From: Panaeolus papilionaceus
Lineage: Eukaryota > Basidiomycota > Agaricomycetes > Agaricales
Assembly (NCBI GenBank): GCA_015501605.1
Contig: JADNRZ010000001.1
Coordinates: 1,426,001-1,490,000, forward strand
Direction: 5' to 3'
DNA length: 64,000 nucleotides
Both the position numbers and the translations under genes were made by a program. Positions 46,387 through 59,300 of this stretch are shown here, one piece after another (the first letter of the stretch is position 1; each line of letters opens with the position of its first letter). The notes beneath the pieces were generated by a model that was not told the origin of the DNA, searched no databases, and was given only the letters and a program-made list of their open reading frames with translations.

Positions 46387-47574
46387 TTAATTTCTGATAT
46401 CTTTAAGTTCACCTAGACGTGAACTATTCCATTCCTGAAGGGCTACGACGTCTCCACCTAGGTTCATCAGGTCAACTATGATGACATCATGACATCGTTA
46501 AATGTTCAGCACTAAGAAAGGCAAAATATACTTACAGCCCTGAACATATCGGTTCCTAACTTGGTCTGCAGTGGTGCAGAACATCCCAGCATACTTACCA
46601 GCAGCATGTGCTGCGGCTAGAATACGTGTGACAGCTGCTTGAACATCCTCAATTGATTCGTTATCTAACGCAGGATATCCCATAGCCGATGCGAGGTCAT
46701 TCGGCCTGTCAACAGACGCAGCTTTATCAGCACAATGTCTAACATGAGCCTGAGAGGACGAAGGATCTTACCCGATGAACAGCATATCTAAAAGTTTGAT
46801 ATTGACTCGTCATGAAGCCAGAAACAGATAGAAGGTCAGAAGTTACCCACCAATGCCCTCCACTTTTGCTATCAGTTCGCAGTTTTCCAGGCCTTGAATA
46901 TTTTCAATCTGCACGGCGATAAATGTGTTTCGGTTTGCAGTCCGAATGTATTCAACCATATTTTGTTTGAACACAGCAGGGGCGAAGGGGGAACCAACAC
47001 CTCGAGTGCCAGACACCGCTGACGGGCGCCCGCAAAATGGAGTGTTTGATGCACGAGATTGAGCAGGAAACTTTGCAAAGGTGACTAGGGCCACTGCTTC
47101 CTCAGGCGTCGAGATGGACGGACATAATATTCCGTGAGCTAACGGTGAATTTTGTCAAATCAGGCATGCAGATGCTTAAAAGGATGATGGTAAAGCGGAC
47201 CTCCCGAGTCCAACGCTCGTTTCACCGCAACGTTGTGCGCTCCTGCGATGCGAACTAATGGGGACACGCCCTCCGCTGCCACTGCGCCAACAGCTGCATG
47301 CATTGCTGCATCGTCGATATTGCCATGTTCACAATCTATCACAATAAACTGAAAATATTGTCTCAGTATCTCGGGATGTCAGGACGAACAAGCTCTTTAA
47401 AGGTTCACATCATAGCCCATTTGTGCGTGCATTCGGGCGATCGATGCACCAGGGAACATAAGCCATGAACCTAGTTATTAGGGTTGGCCAACATTATCAG
47501 CCCCATCTGTGCCAAGTAAACGGGTGAAGCGCCGAACCAATAACAGGTCGCCTGGGGTCGCAGGCGTCCCTCAT
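46387..47574 (-). CDS. HpcH/HpaI-family aldolase (2-dehydro-3-deoxyglucarate aldolase-like)
   Basis: Metal-dependent class II pyruvate aldolase/citrate-lyase-like enzyme. The most likely start is the ATG at 47574 (MRDACDPRRPVIG); the frame is open further upstream, so the N-terminus is uncertain. Joined exons read VIGSWLMFPGASIARMHAQM, FIVIDCEHGNIDDAAMHAAV with the active-site His, VSPLVRIAGAHNVAVKRALD with the substrate Arg, AHGILCPSISTPEEAVALVT, GTRGVGSPFAPAVFKQNMVE, FIAVQIENIQGLENC with the metal-binding Glu, and DMLFIGPNDLASAMGYPALD with the metal-binding Asp. The C-terminus is AGKYAGMFCTTADQVRNRYV, then FDLMNLGGDVVALQEWNSSR. All catalytic residues of the family are present. Substrate unknown. 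Confidence 0.85.
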
Positions 47575-47983
47575 GACACGCTGAAGCCCTAGCAAAGGTT
47601 CCTCGTCCCTTTCATCATCTCCATAAAATAAATTAGAAAAGCGAGGGTGGCAAAATACGACAATAAAATACCATTCAAATTGGGAATCACTTTAGACTTG
47701 GAACCTGAAACAAATGAGAGCATGTACATGACTTCAAGACACTCCGATGTCCGAACTGGGCGATTTGTTGGGAGACAGAAAGACGCTACTGAGAATGGGC
47801 TTTCAACCAAATTGAGTGACAATGAGAAGGTGGGGTGAAGACGTGGGGAGCATGACCAATTACTGAGAAAAATGGACTCCTTAACAAGATACTTTAAAAA
47901 TAGTCGTGATGTTTGCAGCAGGATTGGATCCTGAATGGAGATCAAAGCAGCGTGAGCGCACTTGATATTGTATTGGAAACGCC
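47575..47983. other. Spacer between aldolase start and bystin stop
   Basis: Both flanking genes are on the minus strand. The stretch should contain the aldolase promoter and bystin 3' UTR. A minus-strand frame starting at 47987 (MRRFQYNIK) overlaps the bystin stop and was not used. Confidence 0.45.
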
Positions 47984-49729
47984 TCATGACATCACTACAT
48001 CCTGATCCTGTTGGTCGCGGGGAGCGCCCCGAACTACAGAATTGACAAGTTCTCGTCTAATCTCTGGACTAATCTGTGGATGAGGGGTGGCACGAATTAC
48101 ATCAAGCAGTGCGTCCTTTTGGTCAGGAGTCAGGTCTGACGCATATCTATGCGCAAATTGGGTTAGCCATCGGAAATATCACAACAATACAGGGTACGGA
48201 CCTTTGAGCGAAAACAAGAAGACTCTGATGCCACAGGACAGGCAATTTCTCTGAATCAGCTCGTGATTTGGCTTTGTATGTATTCGATAAGCGAATAAAG
48301 TGGAATACGAGACCATCGACAACTTTGTATGGAAGTTCAAATTTTTTGTCAATCAGAACTCGGATGAAAAGGGAATTAGGACCTATTCAACTGTCAACCA
48401 CATAACAAATTGAGATTAGCCGGACGAACCAGAGTAGTCCATTTCTGCGATTCGGAGGAGGGCAGCGGAGGCATGGAGTACGGGTATTCTTGCCCGTGCA
48501 AGAACAGATGCAATAATGGTACCCTCCTTCAGGGTGCAGCCTTGCTGTTGAGAAAATTATGGGCTACTAAGCTTTGAACTTCAGATGGAAAGGGTTTTAA
48601 AGACCTACGTCCAACAAAGGAAACAGGAAACCCTTAAAAAACGCCCCAGGTTTGTACAGAGACTTGCGCAAAGCCCAATAGTAGTGGTCTTTCAACTTTT
48701 TGTTTTCCTGGATGTCCAATCTCACTGCATCAAGCAGGACAACACTCAGGAAAAGCTGTGCCTGAGGAGGTTTCATGGTCGAAATGAATGTTTTTGTTGC
48801 AGCATAACAAGCGTGGGGGCTCCAATTTTCGGGATGGGTTAGGGCCAACATTCGTGCCCAGGCAGGAAGAGAAGGGATCACTTTGAACAGTTTGGGTAAA
48901 GGTCCAGATTTGTAAGTTCGGAGGAGAGCACCGATTCTAGTTGTCACGTCAGAGTAAGTGAAAGTGTCGGATGAATTGTACAAACTTGGTATAGGCTTCG
49001 ACAACGGAAGGATTCAAACCAGCCGCAGGGTCTGGCGCATCTCTGTCTGTATATAGATTCGTTGATCTGTGTACTTCACGAAGAGTAAGATGAAAAACGG
49101 ACCTTGGGAGACTTTCTGAATAGCGGCTGCTGATTCAACATTTCCGCTATCCAACTTGGCGAAAATAAGGTCGGCCAATGTTTTCCTTTCACCTGCATTT
49201 GCGGGCAAAAGAGCGTCCAGCGTTTGCTGATCCTCCTCGTCTATTTCCTGTGACGAAAGTTAATGGAGTGAAGCTGTCAGGCGGAGATACATACGAATTC
49301 CTCTTCGATCTCCTCTTCATCTTTGTTTATTTCATATCGACCAAATTCTTCATCGTCATCTTCGTCGTTGAAGGGGACCTGTGTTCTGTGGATTGCTAGT
49401 TGCACTCTCTGGTCATCTATTTCCTCTTCATCGTCCTCTGGCATTTCTAGTTCATTTTGCTGATCTCGAGCAAGTTCAAAAATCTTGCGTGATGTTTTTG
49501 GATCGAGTATAACCTAAATTTATGGCATTAAGAAGGTGATTATGACTAGATGAAACAAATGAGTAACCTCCCCGCCCTCGTCGTTATCCATACTTGCTCC
49601 CCTTCTTGATTTTTTTCTACGACCTGGTTCTGAGACTTTCCCATATTTTGCTTGGATTTCATCCTCATCTAATTGAACAAGCAATGGGTCATGTCGTGAT
49701 TTTCCTGAAGGTTTTGAAGCTCTCGGCAT
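47984..49729 (-). CDS. ENP1: Bystin / Enp1, 40S ribosome biogenesis factor
   Basis: Nucleolar protein needed for 18S rRNA processing and 40S export. The start [20 protein letters not shown] is at 49729. The N-terminal part is basic then acidic ([51 protein letters not shown]). The conserved bystin domain follows: [161 protein letters not shown] and [18 protein letters not shown]. The C-terminus is [21 protein letters not shown] complete member of the family, cut by short introns. Confidence 0.95.
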
Positions 49730-49939
49730 TGTAACTTGAGAAATTGAGGAAGAAGATGAAGAGGATTGAAATAATTTTGTGTGTATCGGCAAATTCCATT
49801 GGACCTGATAAGGAAATGGATATCTCGGAAATTAGAATTAATTATTGTTTGTGGTGTCGTATAAAGGGTCGCGGTTGAACCATTCATTTGACTCTCAACC
49901 CATTCTTTCTTTTTTCTTCTACTTTCATCTCGACCCGTC

Positions 49940-51596
49940 ATGTCTACTAGTCCAGTAAGTTTCAATATATTTACGCAGTCTTCTTCATCATAACCCTCTT
50001 CGTACTATCTCGCTCTTATCCATATTATCTATCTTCGCACGCCTTCTTTTCCCGTTCGCGTCGCTGTGAATTTATTATGCTGATCATCGTCTTCATCGTC
50101 TATACATTATAGATCATCACTCTCGACAAGAGCGGGAATGAGATAACAACCGTCGGGTTCAATCGCTTTGGTTTTGACAGCGAGGTTCCTCTCGACGTTT
50201 TGCGCTCCTTGTATCTCCGACCCCACTATGCAGTTTCTGCTGAAGATATTCAAGCTGCGAATCTTTTGGACGATGAGTCTCAGGACGCGTATCACGCCAA
50301 GTTCACCCAGCAGTTTGCTGCGTACCAATCCAAGTCTATCTTCCACCCAGACACCAACTCTATCTCTTATACCACTCTTTCTCGCTTCCCCCCTGTAAAA
50401 CTTCTCCCACCTTCACAGCGCAAACGTATTTTGGTAACAGGTGGAGCGGGGTTTGTCGGATCCCATCTTGTTGACCGTCTCATGCTTCTCGGTCATGAAG
50501 TGACAGTTCTGGACAACTTTTTTACTGGATCGAAGACGACTGTCAGCCACTGGGTTGGCCACCCTAACTTCGAGATGGTTCGCCACGATGTTGTTGAACC
50601 ATTTATGATTGAATGTGATCGTATGGCCCAACTTTTGCTTCAATGTAATACTTGCTCATCATTCTTGCAGAGATTTATCACCTCGCTTGTCCTGCATCTC
50701 CACCTCACTACCAGTTCAATGCCGTGAAGACAATCAAGACCTCATTCATGGGTACTTTGAACATGCTTGGTCTTGCAAAGCGGACCAAGGCACGGTTCCT
50801 CATCACTAGCACCTCTGGTATATTGTCAATCACCGTTGCAAAGTTTCTAAATGCTAACTCATTACAGAGGTTTATGGCGATCCTGAGGTCCACCCACAGA
50901 ATGAGGAATAGTGAGAGATTCGCTGGCTCATAAAATATACCTTTGCTAAATGCTTCGCTCATAGCTGGGGACATGTTAATCCGATTGGTCCCCGTGCCTG
51001 CTACGATGAGGGGAAGCGCGTTGCCGAAACACTGACCTACGGCTTCCAGCGTCAGGACGGTGTCGACGTCCGCGTGGCTCGCATTTTCAACACATATGGA
51101 CCACGAAGTGCGTTGGCGTTGTTTGTTCTCGATCCAATTTTAACATTCTTCTTCAGTGAATCCCTATGACGGTCGAGTGGTGTCAAACTTCATTGTTCAG
51201 GCTCTCAAAGGAGAAGACATGACAGTGTACGGAGATGGAAAACAGACCCGTTCTTTCCAATATGTTCACGACCTTATTGATGGGTTGATCGCTCTAATGA
51301 ACTCTGACGAATCTCGCCCTGTGAACATCGGTAATGGTGATGAATTCACCATAGGCGAATTTGCTGAACTGGTCCGAGAAATCGTCGAGAAGGTTCAGGA
51401 CGCCGATGGCGTCAAGCGAAGCCGCAGAGTCAACATCGTCTACAAGCCAATCCCCACTGATGACCCTCAGAAGCGCCGACCTGATACCACCAGGGCGAAG
51501 GAAACCCTGGGCTGGCAACCCCGCTGGACTGTCCGTATGGGACTCGAGGAAATGGTCAGGTATTATAAAGCTAAGATGGCTGAAGGCAGCTTGTAA
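49940..51596 (+). CDS. UXS1: UDP-glucuronic acid decarboxylase
   Basis: Short-chain dehydrogenase-type enzyme making UDP-xylose from UDP-glucuronate. Exons 49940-49954, 50113-50620, 50671-50818, 50869-50910, 50966-51107 and 51156-51596 give 431 residues. The NAD-binding motif is [20 protein letters not shown], followed by [12 protein letters not shown] and VRHDVVEPF. The signature [15 protein letters not shown] is joined across an intron. The catalytic Thr/Ser region is [18 protein letters not shown] and the Tyr-Lys pair sits in [20 protein letters not shown]. The rest includes [40 protein letters not shown] and [17 protein letters not shown]. In basidiomycetes UDP-xylose feeds capsule or glycoprotein xylosylation. 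Confidence 0.96.
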
Positions 51597-52168
51597 GGTT
51601 AAACTTTCCTGTTAGTTTCGGACAATGGCATCGTCTGTATAATTGGTAATAGTATCGTCTTCGTGACGTGGCGGGTTGACTATTTTGTTGCACATTGTTA
51701 TTTCTTAGTTTCGCGCACCCCCCTTGCACTGTTGACATACGTTGTTAGAATAATTAATGTAATGTTTATGATTGAAACCATGGGCGACTACATAGGTCAG
51801 AATAAATTACAGATTGTGATCATGCCCGCTCCATCGACGATACATAGTTGGAAGTTGAATATAAAAGAACGTTGTCTCGACATCCACAAATACACGTTTA
51901 CATACAAGTAAGCCCTTCATGCACAGCTATAAAGGGGAAGTTATGGTGATAGCAATCTATGCAAAGACGCAGTTTGAGCACTGCCAATAGACCTGACAAT
52001 AGAGCCTTTTGTGTTTGGTTTTTCGGCTGTCGTTAAAAATGCCATCCTTAGAAGTGGGCTATCTGCAGGTGAGTTGTCAGATTGAGACGATAGCCTCTCT
52101 CCACGTTCCGACTCTTGTTTGGTATGCCCTATTGTGTCTGTAAATATGTGCCCAACTAAATGAGGGAA
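51597..52168. other. Convergent 3' flanks of UXS1 and alpha/beta hydrolase
   Basis: About 570 bp without a recognisable exon. Expected to hold the two 3' UTRs. Confidence 0.5.
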
Positions 52169-53916
52169 TCACAAACCAGTAATAGAGGTGCCATGTCTTT
52201 CCTCATCGGACCAATGTTCATCTTCTAGACGCTGCGAGTACCTGAACAGCGATATCGAGGAAGGAGAAATAATAAGTCCAACACCCGTTGAAATAGGCAG
52301 AAAGTGTCATTAACCTTCTATACACGTGGTCGTCAAGATTTGTTGGGTTAAAGGCGGTTTGCGAATTTTTACGGTAATGTCTCAGCAGAACCGATTGGCT
52401 CTTGGTCACCTCTGGTGTCAAACATGAGAAAGAGAGGGAGCACAATGGGTCATGGTACGCCATTTCAGGATCACCATGAAGCTCAGAAAGTCGCCTTAGT
52501 GCCATTCGCATTCGATCCTCTATGGAGACCTCTGGAGGTACAATCTCCGATCGGTGATGAGGAAGCCGCGCTAAAAAGCTTGAGAAAACCTTGTTGACGG
52601 TGGATGCGTTCCCGGGAACAACGGACAACATTGTGGTGCCTCCTATTAAGAACGCGCATGAGTACTTGATGCAGTAATAAGAGGGCAACATTGCCACCTT
52701 TGACTGTATAAAGAATGGGTCCATCTTTCACCCCCGTCAAAAAGGACACTAATTTTTCTGCGTACTTCATGGGACAGAGCTCGTTCTTTTCGCCCTATGG
52801 AGCTGCGATTAACCGACACTGTCTAAACGGCAGCCAGTAAACTGAAACTCTCACCTGAATAATAAGGACAGGCTGGGTAATAGATGCGTATGTTTCTGGA
52901 CCAATGGCAGATCTCTGGGAACGATAGAGAGCAGTTGCTGTGTCAACAAGTCACCCACAAAGTAGACGATGATAGCTGTGCCCGTACGTTGATATAGGCG
53001 CTTGTCATTTCTGCGATACGGGGTCTCTTCGAAGGAGGATACATTTCGCCCCAAAATGAAATCAACTACGGGAGACATGAGATTTTGACATACTATCACC
53101 TTTAAATTTGGTTTACCTCGTCCACTAAATCTGGATCTGAATCCTGTATGGAAAGATCGTGAACGACACGCATGGGATGTCAACAAGACCGTGGCTTACG
53201 GGACCGAAAAGAAACTCAATACATTCGAACGCAGCCTTCTCAAATGAACCTAAATCTTCTGCAAAGCTGGATGCATGCATAAGTTCGTCGAGATTCTTAT
53301 ATATCCATTTTAGTCTGTGAAAACAGTAAGAAAAAAAAATAGCTGAAGAGACGAGAAGCATACTCCACGGGTGCTGGTACGTTGACGAGGGTGAGGCTAA
53401 GACAATATTCTGGAAATCTAATGATAGTGAGTAAAGAACACCATGTGCACAGAGGACCGCGGAGAAAATGTGTATGCAGATACGTACAGAACTGCGAATC
53501 TCAGAGCACAGCTTGTTGATATACCTTCCAGTGCCAGTATATGACTTGGGGGAAGATGTAGTTTCTATTTATGTAATGGGATATTGGTGAAAATCCCACA
53601 AGAAAATACATTCGTTGCGACTTACCTGGGCACAAAAGGCCAGATCTGCAGCTTCTACCCAGGTATCGTGTCGACCAGTTGGTCGACTAACGGACCTTCC
53701 ACAACACCTCATATCAAAAGCAACCATGTTGTAACGTTTATTTAACCTAAAATCTCCCATCTGCAAGTCTAGCCATGATGAGTCGAGGAATAAGGGATGG
53801 AGGATGATGATGGTAGGTTTCTCTGGGTCGAAGGCGCCAACATTGTTATATGGTGTATTTGTCGTGTAATATATCGATGCATAATCTGTTCCACTATATA
53901 GATCGACAGTAGGCAT
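52169..53916 (-). CDS. Alpha/beta hydrolase of a basidiomycete family
   Basis: Start MPTVDLYSGTDYASIYYTTN at 53916, continuing TIIILHPLFLDSSWLDLQMG and YNMVAFDMRCCGRSVSRPTG, the oxyanion and strand-4 regions of the fold. The nucleophile elbow is ALEGISTSCALRFA, joined across an intron; the nucleophile would be the Ser of GISTS. Later exons give LKWIYKNLDELMHASSFAED, FECIEFLFGP, CPMKYAEKLVSFLTGVKDGP, then TTMLSVVPGNASTVNKVFSS and PLCSLSFSCLTPEVTKSQSV. The last exon reads RYSQRLEDEHWSDEERHG. This long C-terminal extension after the hydrolase fold is typical of a large family in mushroom fungi with no known substrate. Exon borders in the middle are approximate, but no stop or frameshift is needed. 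Confidence 0.78.
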
Positions 53917-54553
53917 AGCTAGTGCTGTACTCGTGAGTGTCGTGGCAGTCTAGACGTTGACAACAGAATGCATGAGAGTTAGTGGTGAACGGTGGTTGTT
54001 GTGAAGAGGGAAGGATTTCGTATCCAATAAGTCAGTCAAGTTGGTGATAACTCTTCGGGGAAACATCTCAAATCGGAAAAAACATGACGCGTCCTTGATC
54101 CCAACAGGGAAACAGCCACCACAACACCTCCCTGCCTCACCATACATCCATAGAATTTCGATTATGTGGTGCTCCAAATGGCAGGTTCAATGTTGGTGTC
54201 TTCATTTCAATATATTTCCTAGACACTATTACTAACAAACTGTCTTGCGAGTTGTCATTCAAGGCATCAGCATTATTATGTATCTCGAAGTTATCTATGA
54301 ACATTTGGATGCTTGCAGGCAATAATCCTTTTTGGAGTTTGAGGAGCGACACTATCCGCAATCACGAGAAAGTGGCTCTACGTTAGGGGTCTTGAACAAT
54401 GGCTGCGCCTCGGAGCATCAACTGTAAAAGGGGTCGAAGTCGGAACCATTGGCGGTATTGTGGGCGCCCCATCGATGTACCAAGAACGGCAAGGCAAGGC
54501 ATAGGAAACAACGAACCGAACGTGCCTCAGATATGTTATGCGGCGGCTAACTT
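53917..54553. other. Intergenic: hydrolase promoter and 3' flank of next gene
   Basis: No exon recognised. Open frames on both strands (for example plus 54399-54629) have no conserved content. Confidence 0.45.
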
Positions 54554-55698
54554 TCAAGGCTTCTGGCCGATGATGTTCTCCAACACATTGATAACTTGTT
54601 GTTGGCGCTGGTTGATTGTTAGTATATAACATAATGACACTTTGAAATACGTCTCTTTATTACCTCTCTATCTTCATTTTCGGTCGTGATGAACATCGTT
54701 GGCAAGTTTAGTTGAGCCAACTCTTGCTGTTGTCGTGAGACCAACCCATCCCATGCGGGAAGAACACGGTCGACATCAAAACGTGCAATCTCCTTCTTGA
54801 AGCTGTCCGTCATCATCTGATAAAACATGAATCAGAATTTCTATGTTCAGGGGAGAGAAAGCACTTGCATCAATTTCGTGTTGAGAAACGGATGTTCCAA
54901 TCAGATTGGCTCTGTAGAAAGTATGTGAGAAACTGTTGGACTTGGTATCTGTAGCCAACAGCCAAAACACAGGGCACTTACTTTGTCTGGGTCCCTTTGA
55001 ATTTTGAATGATATTTGTTGTAGATGGCTTCGCGTTCTGCCCACAGCTTGCGCTCCAGATCATCCTGGTCATTTTTCATCTAGTTTTTAAAAAGATTTCC
55101 AAAGTTGAGCAGCCGAACAATGTTGTGCTTTCTCTACCTTCTCGTACCTGGGCGACTGCCGAAAGAAATGCAGGGTCCCCAGCAAGTTGAGAGATAAGGG
55201 GAAGGGATTGTACGAAGGTTAGATTTTGAACATCAGTCGCAGGGAGAGAAGGAGGGAGAAGTGGCGTTGTGTTAGATCTTTGCCCAAAGCCAGACGACAA
55301 GACCGACGCGGAAAAAGCTGAAACAGTTGGACGTTGTTGCACACTTGACTGTATAGCAGGTGCAGGTTCAGAAACAGAGCTCAGCTGAGATAGCAGGTCA
55401 GCGACAGAGGGTGAAGTATTGCTAGGATTGCGAGGCAAATCGGCAGAAGGTAATACGTGGCTGGTGTCTCCTTGAAGAGAATTCGAAATTCCATGGTTTA
55501 GACCAGAGTTATTTGAAGGAGCTGAAGAAGAAGCGGAACCTTGGGTTTGAGAGGAGGTCAATTGTTGCCAGGCAGTGGAAGACTTCAATTGCTCCAGGAG
55601 TGCATTAATGCTTGTTGGATCCTAAACAACATTAGTGATGAAAATGGAAGAAAAATAAACATAAAATATGATGCTACATTTATGTTTGGCGCACTCAT
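54554..55698 (-). CDS. Conserved basidiomycete protein of unknown function
   Basis: The start ATG at 55698 (exon 1, 21 nt: MSAPNIN) joins DPTSINALLEQLKSSTAWQQ. A long Ser/Pro/Gln-rich part follows, then FVQSLPLISQLAGDPAFLSA. The C-terminal half is helical and charged: DDLERKLWAEREAIYNKYHS, KTKANLIGTSVSQHEID, MMTDSFKKEIARFDVDRVLP, then AWDGLVSRQQQELAQLNLPT, and a final exon QRQQQVINVLENIIGQKP. The RVLPAWDGL-QQ-L-LPTM pattern is conserved in related fungi in my recollection. No enzyme motif is visible; the helical half suggests a protein-interaction role (inference). Confidence 0.68.
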
Positions 55699-57118
55699 GT
55701 CAATATGTATGATATGCACACTTCCCTTGAAGTTGCAACAATTCAACTTTGCATCGGTGACGTTTCTGTGATTCATATTGCCCAGTCGTTGTTCCCACGT
55801 GTGAACAAGCGATCGATCAACGGACTTCGGGACGGAATGACAAATGTCTCCTAAATTCCTTCTCCTTGAATTTGACTTGATTGTGAAACCAGAGTCTGGA
55901 GAAGGTGTTTTTTCACGGCGAGCTATGGAATGCCTAGAGTCATTTGAGCGTACAGGCATGTATGATGAATTCTCCTTTCAATACACAACTTTATGAAATT
56001 CACTCAGCCATGGATTTGTGTGATGTTGCGGACTGGGGTTACAGGTTGAAGTATATGAATTCGGAATAGCCACGCGCAATAATATGTGAATAATGTGTGG
56101 CTGTCGTCATTGACCAAGGCGAAGCTATAAACAGATAATAAAGAATTTTGAAAATCATACATGTAAGTATTAAGTTATTTTGCTGCGAGCTTCAACCTGG
56201 GGCTCTCCAAGTATAAGTTTTGGCGACGGTTCAAAAGTATTGTGTTATTTTTTAGTCTAGGTATGCTACAGGATGCAAATAATTGAGGCAGAGGGAGAAC
56301 TTGGAGCAATCAATTGCTTTCTGAACATTCGAGTGTTGGGCCCAGGGCCGAGGCGGGAGGCGGGCCACCTCCATGTGGCGGATGAATGAAATTCCTGTGT
56401 CGAATCAGTAAAACGTTTCACGAGGATGGCCTATACGTTATACCGTCCCTATGCATCGTATATAAGATCGTGAAAGACATAGATGTGATGCGTTGACGCC
56501 TGTTGGCGCCCACTTTCTCTGAGCTCATGTATGCGTCGTATGTTCCAGAAGGGAAGTGTACGCTCGGGTATGATCATATCTTTACTGAGTTTAGGCTTCA
56601 CGGACCATGGATCATTGAAGAGATTAGATACCGGGGCAGTTACTAGTATATGTATGTAAAAAAAAAACACTAATGTAAGGAACATTTTACGATGAGGAAT
56701 GATAGAGTTGGTGGAAAGGAGTACAAGGAAGGACATAGATGAGAAAGTCGAATATGTAGTTCCTATATATTTGATAAATAGTTGGGAAATACAAGGCGGA
56801 AAAGAGCGGATAAATGTAGATTTTTTATGATAAAATACAAAGGAAAGATGAAACAAATGAAATCGTTTATGGAGGTCAGGGGAAATGAAAGAGTCCGACA
56901 TGAGGCGGGAACCCTCGTGGGATGATTTTGTTGTGATGGGCAACCAAGTAATTCACACGGGCTTTGGGTTTCTTCTCCCTCTCACAAGCACTTTCTAACT
57001 CTCCTCCAACTCTCCTCTCCTCTTCATTTTTTCTTTCTTTTTCTTCATCCTATCTCTCAATCAGCCCACCTTCCTACTTGTTTCCTTCTTTTATTTTTTA
57101 TCTTCAATATTATCTACA
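55699..57118. other. Long divergent intergenic region upstream of the RGS gene
   Basis: About 1.4 kb. A minus-strand frame at 56449-56943 is hydrophobic but lacks any family features, and the sequence from about 56970 to 57118 is a CT-rich leader typical of fungal core promoters. Large promoters are common for signalling genes. Confidence 0.45.
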
Positions 57119-59300
57119 ATGTCCGCCATGCCAGATCCAGATCCACAAGCAACTTCATCTCATATGATGAAAACAACAAAACGAGGGAGGCCATACCTCA
57201 AGGTATCATCCATCTTTTTTTGCTATTTTTCAATATCATTCATTATTTTGTTTTATTTTTTTTAAAAAAACAGGATACTCTTGATCTTTTTGCTACTCTC
57301 ATCGTTTCTCTGGAACTCGGTCCACACAAGCAGTTTTTTAAAACGTTTCCTCATTCATTCACGACGTGCGTCCATAACCATATCATTCCGCCTGTCATCT
57401 GACTTGTCCGTTTTATTTTAGTGACGAAGCTGCCCAGAATCTCGCATCGCTAAAGTTCTCCCAATCAAATCGTGGGCCAGATCCAAGGGAGCCTACACGA
57501 GTGGTGACCACCACAACGACTACGACTTTTTCTATGACCCGTGAAATGGCTAAGGCTATGAGCCAACATTTCATGGATGCACGACTAATTGAGAACGCAA
57601 CAGACCCTAGCTCTAATCTTTTCAAGGACCGAGGTGTTTATCAACTCACTCCCAAGGGTCTACACGTTCTTGAGCGCTTCATCAGCAAAAATGGCATCAA
57701 CTCCGATCACCTCCAACCAGTCTTTACATCCCAACCAATCTGTGTTAAGCTTCTTCATCTTGAGCGACGCGCCTCTGATGATGAAATCATCGTCACTCAG
57801 TCTGTCATTACGGCTCTCTTCCGTCGCTTCGTCGGCCGCCAGCCTAACATCCAAAGCAACAGCGATAAACCAATGGACGCCTTCCAAAAGTACAACGAAC
57901 GTTCAAAGGGCATTTCACTCATGGAGGTCGCCGAAAGGGGACAAACTCCTATAGGAAAACCAACGCAGGTACACCGACATTGTTTCCAAGCCGTCGCCGC
58001 ATTGGAATGGCTCTGTGACTTCACATCAGTTGTGGGTCGGGAAGAGGCTGCCGAGATGGCTGCTCAGTTTGTTCGCTTTGGCCTCATCACACTGGTTAGC
58101 GATAAGCGGAAGAACAACGATTCCGCCATCATCTTCACCGTGCGAGGTTCTGCACCAGGTGGCAATTCCCCTGTCAGCGTATGTTTTTATGTTTTTATTA
58201 TCATACCATATCCTTCTAATATCTAAACTCGTTTAGCAACAAGGAGAGTTCCGATGCACCGCGAAGGCAATCTACAAGATCACCGATGAGGGACGACGCC
58301 TAGCTCACTGGGAGTCCTCACGCAGTGTCACATCGCAGGAGTCCCCTAGCGCATCGACGACCAACCTCGCAGCCAATCGCTCATCCGTTGAGGCTGCATC
58401 GGACAACGTGGAGAACAAGAAAGTCAACGATGCCAGTGCTAAAATTCATCGTCGTATATCTCTTGCAGAGAAACTCAATGCGAACTACGAAGCGGACAAG
58501 AAGAACTCGAAGGAAAGCAACACCGAACGATTGCGATATATTTTGGAGGAACCTGGATTGCGTTCCCTGTTCCGTGAATTCCTACGCGGCAATTTTTGCG
58601 AAGAGAACCTGTCCTTTTGGGTTGATGTTGAGGACTTCAAGAAAAAGTTTAATATCACATCAAGTGCGATGGCAGTCACCCCGACCTCCCGCCCTGGTAA
58701 CAGAGCGACTCCTGGGCAGGCCGCAATGGAACGCCACCATGAGTCCCTTATTAACACCGCCTTCATCATTTACAACAACTATCTTGCTCCATCCAGCCAA
58801 TGTGAATTGAATATTGATCACGGTCTCCGCAACGAACTGGTGAAGTATCTGGAAGAAGTCATTACGAGCGTTACAGGAAAACCCTTCACAGGACGCATCG
58901 AACCGGAGCAAGCTAGCGCATTCAACGCTACCCAGCTGGCCACAATGATCAAGCTCTATGAGCGTATACAGACCCATGTTTTCAGACTGATGGCTACCGA
59001 CTCTGTTCCCAAGGTAAGATTTGCCACCCTTGCTTTTTGCTGTTTTTCGCAAATCATTCAATGGTTTTCTAGTTCATCAAGACACCCAAGTTTTTAGCGA
59101 TGCGCAACTGGGTGGAGGACTTCGACCCAACTGAGAGCGATATCCAGTTGTTATCCGCAGGGTCCCCGATGTCTCCACCAGGGTTGAACAACTCGGATGA
59201 GGTTGGAGGTGCATATATGACAGTGTCGCAACAGGCAAGCGAACGAGAACACAGACAACAACTCAATGCTGCTGCTGTCGCCGGGATGTCATCGTCGTGA
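57119..59300 (+). CDS. Regulator of G-protein signalling (FlbA/Sst2/Thn1 type, DEP + RGS)
   Basis: GTPase-activating protein for heterotrimeric G-alpha subunits. The start MSAMPDPDPQATSS is at 57119. Exons include 57119-57202 and one starting at 57274. N-terminal fungal DEP-like repeats: TLDLFATLIVSLELGPHKQF, DEAAQNLASLKFSQSN, MSQHFMDARLIENATDPSSN, LFKDRGVYQLTPKGLHVLER, then VAALEWLCDFTSVVGREEAA, EMAAQFVRFGLITLVSD. The C-terminal RGS box starts LRYILEEPGLRSLFREFLRG, NFCEENLSFWVDVEDFKKKF, continues INTAFIIYNNYLAPSSQCEL and TMIKLYERIQTHVFRLMATD, and ends PKFLAMRNWVEDF. In Schizophyllum the relative Thn1 controls hyphal morphology; that role here is inference. Confidence 0.94.

Noticed and set aside
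47589..47987. MRRFQYNIK frame as first exon of the aldolase
   Set aside because: It overlaps the bystin stop codon and needs a 350-nt intron; the aldolase can start at 47574.
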